From Limivivens faecihominis (lineage in GTDB: Bacteria > Bacillota > Clostridia > Lachnospirales > Lachnospiraceae): a stretch of 41,322 bases of DNA. The stretch lies in assembly GCF_020686945.1 (NCBI RefSeq), contig NZ_JAJEPR010000027.1:1-41322 (forward strand), written 5' to 3'. Shown here one piece after another: positions 33,503 to 40,817 of this stretch (its first letter is position 1; each line of letters begins with the position of its first letter). The translations under genes and the position numbers were made by a program. The notes beneath the pieces are model-generated. The model saw nothing but the letters and a program-made list of their open reading frames with translations, was not told the DNA's origin and did not search any database.

Positions 33503-35983
33503 ATGGAGCAGTTTACAAAGAAAGCAGCCAGTGCCCTGAAGCTTGCCGCGAAGGCGGCCAGACGGAGAGGCCATAGCTATATCGGTTCCGAGCACCTTCT
33601 TCTGGGACTTCTGGAAGAGGGGGAGGGAACCGCAGCCCAGGTTCTGATCGGAGCCGGGGTGGAGGAGGAGAAGCTTAAAAGCCTCATCGACCAGCTCATC
33701 GCCCCGGAAGGCGGCGTGGGACTGGCATCCCGGGAGGGTTACACCCCCAGAGCTTCCGCGATCCTGGAAAACAGTGTCCGGGAGGCAGAGCTTTTTCATA
33801 TGGAGCAGGCGGGAACCGAGCACATCCTGCTCACGATCATCAAGGATCCGGAGTGCGTGGCTACGCGGCTTCTTCACACGATGGGCGTGAATCTCCAGAA
33901 GCTTTATCGGGCCATTCTGGACAGCATGGGCATCCCGGAGGAGGTTTACCGGGAGATGAACCAGGGAGCCAGAAATGCAAACCGGAGTGAGGGTGGAAAT
34001 ACGCCGACTCTGGAGCAGTACAGCCGGGACCTCACTGCCCTGGCAGAAGAGGGAAAACTGGATCCTGTGGTGGGAAGAGAGCAGGAGATTGAGCGGATCA
34101 TGGAGATCCTGAGCCGCCGGACCAAGAATAATCCCTGTCTGGTAGGCGAGCCGGGCGTTGGAAAGACTGCCATTGTGGAAGGTCTGGCCCAGCGGATCGC
34201 CATGGGCGCAGTTCCGGCTCCCTTACAGAACCGGAGACTTCTGACTCTCGATATGGCCAGTATGGTGGCAGGAAGCAAATACCGGGGAGAGTTTGAGGAG
34301 CGGATCAAGCGTGTCATCAAGGAGGCGGAGGAGAGCCAGGAGGTTCTTCTCTTCATCGACGAGCTCCATACGATCATCGGAGCCGGCGGAGCGGAGGGAG
34401 CCATGGATGCCTCCAACATCCTGAAGCCCTCCTTGGCCCGCGGCGAGATCCAGCTCATCGGCGCTACCACGATCGAGGAATATCGGAAATACATCGAGAA
34501 AGACCCTGCATTGGAGCGGCGTTTCCAGCCTGTGACCGTGGAGGAGCCCACGATGGAGGAGACCGTGGAGATCCTCAAAGGCCTTCGCAAGGCTTATGAG
34601 AAACATCACGGCGTTGTGATCACTGACGAGGCGGTCCAGGCGGCAGTCACCCTGTCCGAGCGCTATATCAACGACCGCTTCCTTCCGGACAAGGCCATCG
34701 ACCTTCTGGATGAGGCAGCCGCCAGAAAGCAGCTCCAGGGTTACAAGATTCCGAAGGCTTTGGAAGAACTGAAAAACCGGGCGGAGGAGCTGGAAGAGTT
34801 AAAAGAAGCTGCGATTGTGGAAAATGATTTCGGCAAGGCTGCAGATTATAAGAAGGAACAGGTGGAGGTCCGGCAGAAATTCGAGCAGCAGCGCAAACGC
34901 CTGCAGAAAAAAGCCGGTGAGAACGCCACGAAAGTCCGGGAGGAGGATATCGCCGAGGTGGTGGCTCTCTGGACCCGGATTCCGGTGCAGCGTCTGGCAG
35001 AGAAGGAATCCCACCGTCTCCTGAAGCTGGAGCACACCCTTCATCAGCGGGTGGTGGGCCAGGATGAGGCAGTTCAGGCCGTGGCGAAAGCCATCCGCCG
35101 TGGCAGAGTGGGCCTTAAGGACCCGAAGAGACCCATCGGTTCCTTCTTGTTTTTGGGCCCCACCGGCGTCGGAAAAACAGAGCTTTCCAAGACACTGGCG
35201 GAGGTAGTATTTGGCAGCGAGCAGGCCATGATCCGCGTCGATATGTCCGAATATATGGAAAAGCACAGCGTCTCCAAGCTGGTAGGTTCCCCACCAGGCT
35301 ATGTGGGCTATGAGGAGGGCGGCCAGCTCAGCGAGAAGGTCCGCCGAAATCCTTATTCCGTGATTCTTTTTGATGAGATCGAGAAAGCCCATCCGGATGT
35401 GTTCAACATCCTGCTTCAGGTGCTGGATGACGGCCACATCACCGATTCCAGAGGAAGAAAGGTGGACTTCAAGAACACGATCCTCATTATGACCTCCAAC
35501 GCAGGCGCGTCCTCCATCATGTCGCCGAAGAAGCTTGGGTTTGCCGCCGTGGACGATGAGAAGCGGAATTATCAGGTGATGAAGGACAATGTCATGGAAG
35601 AGGTGCGCCGGATCTTCAAGCCGGAGTTTCTGAACCGAATCGACGAGATCATCGTTTTCCATTCACTGAATAAGGACCATGTGAAAAAGATCGCCGGTAT
35701 CCTTCTGAATGAATTTTCCAGACGGTGCAAGGAGCAGCTGAATATCACGCTGGAGGTGCGGCCCTCCGCGAAAGAGCTGATTTCAGAGGCCGGTTTTGAT
35801 GAGAAATACGGAGCCCGCCCCTTAAAACGGGCCATCCAGACCAAGGTGGAGGACGCTCTGGCCCAGGAGATTCTGGAGGGCAGAGTGAAAGCCGGAGATA
35901 CTGTTGCCGTGGGCGTTTCTAAAAAAGAAGTGAAATTCGTGGTAAAGAACCATAAAGAACTGGAAAAAAACGACGATTTATGA
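33503..35983 (+). CDS. clpC: ATP-dependent Clp protease ATP-binding subunit ClpC
   Basis: 826 residues, Hsp100 unfoldase partner of ClpP. Double Clp N-domain at about 1-145 (GHSYIGSEHLLLGLL, TEHILLTIIKD), first AAA with Walker A GEPGVGKT near 216, a UVR-type coiled middle (YKKEQVEVRQKFEQQRKRL), second AAA with GPTGVGKT near 552, and a ClpP-binding LGF loop (SPKKLGFAAV). AGGAGGA precedes ATG. Co-transcribed with the GntR regulator; no mcsA/mcsB are present. Confidence 0.95.
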   Translation: MEQFTKKAASALKLAAKAARRRGHSYIGSEHLLLGLLEEGEGTAAQVLIGAGVEEEKLKSLIDQLIAPEGGVGLASREGYTPRASAILENSVREAELFHMEQAGTEHILLTIIKDPECVATRLLHTMGVNLQKLYRAILDSMGIPEEVYREMNQGARNANRSEGGNTPTLEQYSRDLTALAEEGKLDPVVGREQEIERIMEILSRRTKNNPCLVGEPGVGKTAIVEGLAQRIAMGAVPAPLQNRRLLTLDMASMVAGSKYRGEFEERIKRVIKEAEESQEVLLFIDELHTIIGAGGAEGAMDASNILKPSLARGEIQLIGATTIEEYRKYIEKDPALERRFQPVTVEEPTMEETVEILKGLRKAYEKHHGVVITDEAVQAAVTLSERYINDRFLPDKAIDLLDEAAARKQLQGYKIPKALEELKNRAEELEELKEAAIVENDFGKAADYKKEQVEVRQKFEQQRKRLQKKAGENATKVREEDIAEVVALWTRIPVQRLAEKESHRLLKLEHTLHQRVVGQDEAVQAVAKAIRRGRVGLKDPKRPIGSFLFLGPTGVGKTELSKTLAEVVFGSEQAMIRVDMSEYMEKHSVSKLVGSPPGYVGYEEGGQLSEKVRRNPYSVILFDEIEKAHPDVFNILLQVLDDGHITDSRGRKVDFKNTILIMTSNAGASSIMSPKKLGFAAVDDEKRNYQVMKDNVMEEVRRIFKPEFLNRIDEIIVFHSLNKDHVKKIAGILLNEFSRRCKEQLNITLEVRPSAKELISEAGFDEKYGARPLKRAIQTKVEDALAQEILEGRVKAGDTVAVGVSKKEVKFVVKNHKELEKNDDL

Positions 35984-36033
35984 TAAAATTTTAAATGAGA
36001 TTCAAATTTCAGCGGCTGTCTTTCGGGCGGCCG

Positions 36034-36063
36034 TTGAGAGATAACATGCGTTTCTTGCATAAT
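36034..36063 (+). promoter_or_regulatory. Candidate promoter of the 36099 gene
   Basis: TTGAGA (36034-36039), 18-bp spacer, CATAAT (36058-36063), 36 bp before the ATG. Confidence 0.4.
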
Positions 36064-36098
36064 GGAAGAACAGAAAGACGATCAGGAGGACATAAGAG

Positions 36099-36512
36099 AT
36101 GTCAGTAATCAGCGAACTCATCCGCTCAGAAGCAGATGGTACATTAAGCTTTGGAAACTACGAACTGGAAAGCAAATCCAAAAAACAGGATTTCGAGCAT
36201 CAGGGAGATTTATATAAAGTAAAAACCTTCAAGGAGATCACCAAACTGGAGCGCAACGGCATGTTCGTTTATGAGTCCGTTCCGGGAACCACCGTGGATC
36301 ATCTGCAGGTAACTGAGAATGGCATGACCTTCCAGGTAGAGGGAGCTGTAGATGCACAGATCACCGTAGAGCTTGAGGAGGATACTTCCTATCAGGTATT
36401 CGTTGACGAGAAAGAGATCGGCGAGATGAAGACAAACCTGGGTGGCAAGCTGGCTCTGAGTGTAGAGCTGGATCCCTCCAGAAAAGCTTCTATTAAAATC
36501 GAAAAAATGTAA
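36099..36512 (+). CDS. Conserved hypothetical beta-rich protein
   Basis: 137 residues, no signal or membrane segment. The N-terminus ISELIRSEADGTLSFGNYEL is followed by alternating beta strands; the C-terminal half is acidic and ends in a lysine-rich strand. I recognise the type as a small conserved protein of Clostridia sometimes labelled endosialidase-like, but see no catalytic motif and do not endorse that name. AGGAGG lies 12 nt upstream. Monocistronic between its own promoter and a palindromic repeat. Confidence 0.7.
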   Translation: MSVISELIRSEADGTLSFGNYELESKSKKQDFEHQGDLYKVKTFKEITKLERNGMFVYESVPGTTVDHLQVTENGMTFQVEGAVDAQITVELEEDTSYQVFVDEKEIGEMKTNLGGKLALSVELDPSRKASIKIEKM

Positions 36513-36515
36513 TTC

Positions 36516-36644
36516 TTCAGAGCCATGCAGCTTGTTGGACGAAAGTGTGACTCATGCTTGCATGAATGAGCACTTTTGACCAGCAAGCTATGTGGCGAGC
36601 AGCCACATCGAGATGAAGCGAAGCGGAATCGAGATGGCTCTGAA
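36516..36644. repeat. Imperfect-palindrome repeat, copy 2 (129 bp)
   Basis: Ends TTCAGAGCCA and TGGCTCTGAA are perfect inverted repeats; the core CATGCTTGCATGAATGAGCA then CTTTTG matches the element at 27909-28039, while the flanking parts differ. Confidence 0.75.
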
Positions 36645-36653
36645 TAATTTAAG

Positions 36654-36690
36654 AAAGGCTGGCGGACAGCAACTCCCGCCAGCCTTTTTC
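36654..36690 (+). terminator. Intrinsic terminator upstream of radA
   Basis: AAAGGCTGGCGG pairs with CCGCCAGCCTTT, followed by TT. It ends the 36099 transcript after the palindromic repeat. Confidence 0.8.
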
Positions 36691-36714
36691 CATGAAAGAA
36701 AAGGAGTGGAGCAA

Positions 36715-38091
36715 ATGGCGAAAGGAAAAACAACCGCATTTTTCTGCCAGAACTGCGGCTACGAGTCCGCCAAATGGATGGGCCAGTGCCCGGCCTGCAG
36801 GGAATGGAACACCTTCGTGGAGGAACCCGTGGTAAAAACGACCGGCACAAAGACCTCCGCAGCTGCCGGAAGCACGAGACGGATGCAGCTTCAGGAGCCC
36901 TCGCGCCTCGTAAGTATCAAGCCCCAGGAAAATCTCCGGATTTCCACCGGAATGGAAGAGCTGGACCGGGTCCTGGGCGGAGGCATCGTCACCGGTTCGC
37001 TGGTGCTGGTGGGCGGCGATCCGGGTATCGGAAAATCCACCCTGCTTTTGCAGGTGTGTAAGACCCTCGCAAACAGGGGAAAAAAAGTGCTCTACATCTC
37101 CGGAGAGGAATCCGCCCAGCAGATCAAGATCCGGGCCGACCGGGTGGGCGAGGCCGGTGACGATCTTCTGATTCTCTGTGAGACCAATCTCGGTGACATC
37201 CGGGAGATTCTGGAACGGAGCAAACCGGAGATCGTGGTCATCGACTCCATCCAGACTATGTACAGCGAGTCCGTCAATTCCGCTCCGGGCAGCGTTTCCC
37301 AGGTCCGCGAGGCCACGGGAATCCTCATGCAGCTGGCGAAGGTCTTAGGCATCACGATTTTTATCGTGGGCCATGTGACGAAAGAGGGCGTTGTGGCTGG
37401 CCCCAGAGTCCTTGAGCATATGGTGGATACAGTCCTTTATTTTGAGGGAGACCGCCACGCTTCCTACCGGGTGCTCCGGGGAGTGAAGAACCGTTTCGGC
37501 TCCACCAATGAGATCGGCGTCTTTGAGATGCAGGAAAAAGGTCTGGTAGAGGTGCCAAACCCCTCGGAATACATGCTGAGCGGACGGCCGGAGAACGCTT
37601 CCGGTTCCGTGGTGGCCTGCTCGATGGAGGGAACCCGGCCAATTCTGGTGGAAATCCAGGCCCTGGTCTGCCAGAGTAACCTTCCGATGCCCCGCCGTAC
37701 GGCCAACGGAGCCGATTATAACCGTGTCAACCTTCTGATGGCGGTTCTGGAAAAACGTCTCGGTCTCCGCCTTGGCGTCTGCGATGCCTATGTGAACATC
37801 GCTGGCGGCATCCGGATGAACGAGCCGGCCATGGACCTTGGCATCGTTATGGCGATTCTTTCCAGCTACCGGGATAAGCCTATCGACGAGAAAACGATTG
37901 TCTTCGGTGAGGTGGGCTTAAGCGGCGAGGTTCGTGCCGTGAGCCAGGCCGCCCAGCGCGTCCAGGAAGCCAAAAAACTGGGCTTCCACACAGTTATCAT
38001 GCCAGCGGTCAGCATCCGCGGCATGGGAAAAATAGACGGCATCGAGATTATCGGCGTCCGCACGCTGAAGGATGTGCTGCGGAGTCTGTAA
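36715..38091 (+). CDS. radA: DNA repair protein RadA
   Basis: 458 residues, RecA-like branch-migration ATPase with a Lon-like C-terminal domain; cytosolic. N-terminal zinc finger with Cys11, 14, 25 and 28, Walker A GDPGIGKST near 102, KNRFGSTNE near 258, and the inactive Lon-like domain at about 290-455. Start ATG 36715 has AAGGAG upstream; the longer frame back to 36592 runs through the terminator and repeat. Confidence 0.95.
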   Translation: MAKGKTTAFFCQNCGYESAKWMGQCPACREWNTFVEEPVVKTTGTKTSAAAGSTRRMQLQEPSRLVSIKPQENLRISTGMEELDRVLGGGIVTGSLVLVGGDPGIGKSTLLLQVCKTLANRGKKVLYISGEESAQQIKIRADRVGEAGDDLLILCETNLGDIREILERSKPEIVVIDSIQTMYSESVNSAPGSVSQVREATGILMQLAKVLGITIFIVGHVTKEGVVAGPRVLEHMVDTVLYFEGDRHASYRVLRGVKNRFGSTNEIGVFEMQEKGLVEVPNPSEYMLSGRPENASGSVVACSMEGTRPILVEIQALVCQSNLPMPRRTANGADYNRVNLLMAVLEKRLGLRLGVCDAYVNIAGGIRMNEPAMDLGIVMAILSSYRDKPIDEKTIVFGEVGLSGEVRAVSQAAQRVQEAKKLGFHTVIMPAVSIRGMGKIDGIEIIGVRTLKDVLRSL

Positions 38092-38142
38092 GATGTAGAA
38101 TTGCGTGAACTGCAGAGCAGCGAAGCAATTCGTAGGCATCCT
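38092..38142 (+). repeat. Dispersed intergenic repeat, partial copy 3
   Basis: Hairpin half of the unit at 5893 and 26289: GAATTGCGTGAACTGC..GCAGCGAAGCAATTC then GTAGGCATC. It begins right at the radA stop codon. Confidence 0.6.
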
Positions 38143-38196
38143 TTGTAGGGCGTTGCCTATATAAATTTCCTATGATGAGCTATAGGTTATTTGTGA

Positions 38197-38226
38197 TTGA
38201 CGCTTCAAAACCTCCCTGCGTATAAT
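38197..38226 (+). promoter_or_regulatory. Promoter of the cystathionine-lyase-type gene
   Basis: TTGACG (38197-38202), 18-bp spacer, TATAAT (38221-38226). Confidence 0.7.
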
Positions 38227-38253
38227 AACGGCAGAAAAAGGAGGTTTTACGTT

Positions 38254-39156
38254 ATGTCAAAATCAATGGATACCATCTGTGTGCATGGCAAAGAACATGC
38301 AGTGAAGGACCAGAATTATGCCATCAGCTATCCGATTTATCAGACCGCCTCATTCAGTCATCTGACGCCGGGCCATAATCCAAATGGTTTTGGTTATACC
38401 AGAGAGTCCAACCCAACGAGAGGTCTTCTGGAGGAGACTGTTTCCGCGCTGGAGGGAGCCTGTGATACTGTCGCTTTTGCTTCCGGAATGGCTGCCGTTG
38501 CGGCGGTGTTTGAATATTTCAAGCCGAGAGACCATGTGATCTGCGGCGAAGACCTCTATGGAGGCGTGGTGCGGCTGGCGGCTGTGATCAGCGCGAAAAA
38601 TAACATTGAGGTCGAATATGTGGATACCAGTGATCTTCAGGCTCTGAAGGCGGCAGTCAGAGAAAATACGAAGGCCATCTATTTTGAGACGCCCACCAAT
38701 CCCATGATGCATGTGACGGATATCCGGGCAGCGGCTGAGATTGCAAAAGAAGCAGGCGCTCTTCTGATCGTGGATAATACCTTTATGACGCCGTACTTCC
38801 AGAATCCGTTAAGCCTCGGAGCAGATGTAGTCATTCATTCAGGCACAAAATATTTAAGCGGCCATAACGATACGATCTGCGGCTTCCTCTGCAGCAAGGA
38901 TCAAAAACTGGCTCAGCATTTCCGTCTGATATCCAAAACGACCGGCGGCACGCTGGCCCCCTTTGAGAGCTGGCTTTGTCTGAGAGGCCTGAAAACTCTG
39001 GCACTTCGGATGGAGCGCCATCAGAGCAATGCCCTGGCAGCAGCAGAGTGGCTGAAAAAGCAGGACTGTGTGGAAAATGTAGAAATTGCGTTAATTTTTT
39101 CAAATTATTTCAAAAATATCGTTGACATCCCTGAAAAAATGTGTTATAAAATATGA
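38254..39156 (+). pseudogene. Trans-sulfuration PLP enzyme (cystathionine/methionine gamma-lyase type), C-terminally truncated
   Basis: 300 codons; full-length members have about 380-400. The large PLP domain is intact: SNPTRGLLEETVSALEG, FASGMAAVAAVF, FETPTNPM, VDNTFMTPYFQNP and the PLP lysine 199 in SGTKYLSGH. Homology stops after WLKKQDCVENV near 39085, where YYPGL-type sequence is expected. The rest reads as an unrelated tail that overlaps the tRNA promoter. AAGGAGG precedes ATG 38254. The missing C-terminal domain caps the active site, so activity is doubtful. Cause: an insertion or deletion junction at about 39085. Confidence 0.85.
39122..39150 (+). promoter_or_regulatory. Strong promoter of the tRNA gene
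   Basis: TTGACA (39122-39127), 17-bp spacer, TATAAA (39145-39150), 21 bp before the tRNA. Confidence 0.8.
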
Positions 39157-39171
39157 GTAACGCAAATCCAT

Positions 39172-39242
39172 AGGGGATTGGTCAAATGGCATGACAGGAG
39201 TCTCCAAAACTCTTAGTGGGAGTTCGATTCTCTCATCCCCTG
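39172..39242 (+). tRNA. tRNA-Trp (anticodon CCA)
   Basis: Acceptor AGGGGAT (39172-39178) pairs fully with ATCCCCT (39235-39241), discriminator G. D-stem GTCA/TGAC with a short loop holding GG, anticodon stem GGAGT/ACTCT around CTCCAAA (CCA), T-arm GGGAG-TTCGATT-CTCTC. The 3' CCA is not encoded. The 71-nt body with a 7-nt D-loop is shorter than a usual housekeeping tRNA-Trp, which fits an accessory copy. It has its own promoter and terminator. Confidence 0.9.
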
Positions 39243-39254
39243 TTACTGAAGCCG

Positions 39255-39288
39255 GGAAATCTTGGAAATCAAGGTTTTCCGTTTTTTT
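39255..39288 (+). terminator. Terminator of the tRNA gene
   Basis: GGAAATCTTG pairs with CAAGGTTTTCC around GAAAT (one mismatch region), followed by GTTTTTTT. Confidence 0.75.
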
Positions 39289-39339
39289 GTTTTTCAGACA
39301 AAAAAGAAGTTGCACGTCAGAGATTTCTTTCATCCCTAT

Positions 39340-39824
39340 GTGATCGCAGATCTGCGGAAGGAAAAACAGATGACGCAAGCAGAGCTCGCAGAGCGGCTGC
39401 ATGTGACAGACAAGGCGGTGAGCCGGTGGAAACGGGGATTGGATATCCGGATATCAATACGTTAGAACCGCTGGTGGACGCGCTTGGGATCACACTGACG
39501 GAGCTGATGAACTGTGCACGGGATGAAGAAATCATAGCGAGTCTTGAGATTGCGAGGAGTCAGAGGAAAAGAATGGTTAAAAGGATTGCCGGCGGCGGAG
39601 TGTTGTGCATTGCGGGTATGTTCATGCTGCTGTACGCACTGAAGCTTTTTATAACGCGCACATGGACTTTCATGCTGCCGGGAAGCGACGGACCGACGGC
39701 AGTCTTTGTAGCTGGACGGATCGGAAATTTTCCTCCGGCAGTGATTGTGATTGGGATTATTGGAGGAGTAGCATTGGTGCTTGGAATTGTAACAATTATC
39801 CGGGCAAATAATACAGACCATTAA
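39340..39824 (+). pseudogene. XRE-family membrane-associated regulator, frameshifted
   Basis: The helix-turn-helix reads IADLRKEKQMTQAELAERLH then VTDKAVSRWKRGL in one frame. The continuation YPDINTLEPLVDALGITLTE and LMNCARDEE is in the next frame. One missing G near 39441 would restore LGYPD. Two membrane segments follow (GGGVLCIAGMFMLLYALKLF and an isoleucine/valine-rich one near the end). The usual start (MNxGxFI) is also absent: the first possible codon is GTG 39340 without a ribosome binding site. Both ends point to decay. Confidence 0.75.
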
Positions 39825-39903
39825 AGATGATTTTATGATGCCGCCTATGGATTAAATAAATCTGCCATAGCAGTCATTTCCTTTGCAATTATGCAATAAA
39901 GAT

Positions 39904-39932
39904 TTGACAAACAAATGAAATGGATTTATAAT
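39904..39932 (+). promoter_or_regulatory. Antitoxin RNA promoter, module 1
   Basis: TTGACA (39904-39909), 17-bp spacer, TATAAT (39927-39932): consensus on both boxes. Confidence 0.85.
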
Positions 39933-39938
39933 ATGCTT

Positions 39939-40041
39939 AACAAGGGAGCCGGAAGGTGAGTGCAGATCACCCGACCCGGCGAAAAATTAATAGTTTAAAA
40001 AATAGTCGCCAGCTCGCCAAAGTCAGGACGGCTATTTTTTA
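39939..40041 (+). ncRNA. Antitoxin RNA of type I module 1
   Basis: Predicted about 100-nt RNA. A two-tier stem-loop GCCGG-aa-GGTGA..TCACC..CCGGC (39948-39980) exposes GTGCAGA. The 3' end is the hairpin AATAG..CTATTTTTT shared with the convergent toxin gene. GGTGAGTGCAGATC (39955-39968) repeats directly at 40147-40160 within the toxin leader region; because the two are read in opposite directions, the RNAs are complementary there at 11 of 14 positions. Layout as in Fst/RNAII and TxpA/RatA systems. RNA boundaries are inferred. Confidence 0.7.
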
Positions 40042-40115
40042 TGCGTCAAATTCAGAATCGATACAATTAAGCTTGCAATTGCTATAATGACCATAAATTC
40101 CTCATATGTACTCAT
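40032..40115 (-). CDS. Type I toxin, small holin-like membrane peptide (module 1)
   Basis: 27 residues: MSTYEEFM, then a hydrophobic helix (VIIAIASLIVSIL), then NLTHKK. This matches the pattern of TxpA/Fst-like putative holin-like toxins (short polar start with MSTYE, one membrane helix, basic tail). AGAGGTG lies 6 nt before ATG. The stop codon TAG is inside the shared terminator stem. In the leader, TCACC can pair with the GGTGA of the ribosome binding site, and CCCAG/CTGGG forms a 5' hairpin. The weak -10 is TCTAAT (40183-40188). Confidence 0.75.
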   Translation of the reverse strand: MSTYEEFMVIIAIASLIVSILNLTHKK

Positions 40116-40254
40116 AAAATCACCTCTTCCGTAAGGTCTCGGATCGGGTGAGAGCACGTCCCCCAGCTCCCTGGGTAAGCATATTAGATTTTTTGCGGAA
40201 GATAGGTTTAAGTCTAGTATTCACAAGAAAAACTTTGCATAAATTCAAAAGAAC

Positions 40255-40283
40255 TTGACATTTCTATAAATGCGTGCTAATGT
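40255..40283 (+). promoter_or_regulatory. Antitoxin RNA promoter, module 2
   Basis: TTGACA (40255-40260), 17-bp spacer, TAATGT (40278-40283) with extended -10 TG at 40275. Confidence 0.75.
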
Positions 40284-40289
40284 GATTAT

Positions 40290-40380
40290 TGAAAAGGGCA
40301 CTACCGATAGACGGTTAGTCCGCATATTTGTTACTTACAAAAGTAACCGTTCAGTTTTGCAGGCTGGGGCGGTTATTTTT
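40290..40380 (+). ncRNA. Antitoxin RNA of type I module 2
   Basis: Predicted about 90-nt RNA ending at AGTAACCG..CGGTTATTTTT (40342-40380), which also covers the toxin stop. A 5' segment ACTACCGATAGACGGT resembles CTCACCGCAAAGGTG in the toxin leader region (40523-40537), again as a direct repeat read from both sides, though weaker than in modules 1 and 3. Confidence 0.55.
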
Positions 40381-40471
40381 GTATCTTGTTATTATCTCTG
40401 CCGAATGTGTATCCGGCACAGAAGCAGGTGAGTCCAAAGCTCACGACTGCAATGAAATCCAAAATACTCAT
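40373..40471 (-). CDS. Type I toxin-like small membrane peptide (module 2)
   Basis: 32 residues: MSILDFIAVVSFGLTCFCAG, then YTFGRDNN and a KIQK tail. One membrane helix with two Cys, sequence unrelated to modules 1 and 3 but in the same convergent layout. GGAAAGGG lies 9 nt before ATG. The stop TAA lies in the shared terminator stem. A 10-codon ORF ends on the start codon (ATGA). Toxicity is inferred from layout and size. Confidence 0.65.
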   Translation of the reverse strand: MSILDFIAVVSFGLTCFCAGYTFGRDNNKIQK

Positions 40472-40500
40472 TGGCTAAGCCCTTTCCAGTAAATACTCAT
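40468..40500 (-). CDS. Possible leader ORF coupled to the module 2 toxin
   Basis: ATG at 40500, ten codons (MSIYWKGLSQ), stop TGA overlapping the toxin ATG. Its first codons repeat the toxin's own start (ATGAGTATTT twice, 29 bp apart). It contains the toxin ribosome binding site. Could be a Mok-like coupled leader or a duplication remnant; no ribosome binding site of its own is clear. Confidence 0.3.
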   Translation of the reverse strand: MSIYWKGLSQ

Positions 40501-40522
40501 TCGATTTGGAAATACCAATGGC

Positions 40523-40574
40523 CTCACCGCAAAGGTGCAGGCCGTTTTTTATCCGGTTTTTAAATGTATCACAA
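40523..40574 (-). promoter_or_regulatory. Candidate promoter and 5' hairpin of the module 2 toxin mRNA
   Basis: On the - strand, TTGTGA (40574-40569), 17-bp spacer, TAAAAA (40551-40546). The transcript would start with the strong hairpin GGCCTGCACC..GGTGAGGCC (about 40543-40520). On the + strand the same hairpin is followed by TTTTTT and could also stop antitoxin read-through. Confidence 0.4.
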
Positions 40575-40673
40575 CTTTGTAAGAGAAAAAATATAATTTA
40601 TTTTATGGTGCAGCCTATAGGTTAAATAAATTTGTTATAGCAGTCATTTCCTTTGCAATAATGAAATAAAGAT

Positions 40674-40702
40674 TTGACAAATAAACGAAATGGATTTATA
40701 AT
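40674..40702 (+). promoter_or_regulatory. Antitoxin RNA promoter, module 3
   Basis: TTGACA (40674-40679), 17-bp spacer, TATAAT (40697-40702), identical boxes to module 1. Confidence 0.85.
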
Positions 40703-40708
40703 ATGTTT

Positions 40709-40817
40709 AACAAGGGAGCCGGAAGGTGAGTGCAGATCACCCGACCCGGCGAAAATTAAAACTTCCTACAAAAAGTAGCCGTCCAAACTTTGTCGAGAGC
40801 GGGACGGCTATTTTTTA
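40709..40817 (+). ncRNA. Antitoxin RNA of type I module 3
   Basis: 5' stem-loop identical to module 1. The terminator hairpin differs: TAGCCGTCC (40777-40785 region) pairs perfectly with GGACGGCTA, where module 1 has mismatches. GGTGAGTGCAGATC is at 40725-40738 and its direct-repeat partner in the toxin leader at 40923-40936. Confidence 0.7.

Larger units (their letters stand above)
39831..40190. repeat. Tandem-duplicated toxin-antitoxin unit, copy 1
   Basis: About 360 bp recurs at 40601-40966: shared left flank (AGCAGTCATTTCCTTTGCAA), antitoxin promoter, toxin gene and toxin leader. The antitoxin 3' part (about 39982-40027) differs between copies. Confidence 0.85.

Noticed and set aside
40520..40552. 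A fourth antitoxin or independent small RNA terminator on the + strand
   Set aside because: The hairpin plus T-run looks like a terminator, but no promoter lies between 40380 and 40520 on the + strand; better read as the 5' hairpin of the module 2 toxin mRNA or a backup terminator.
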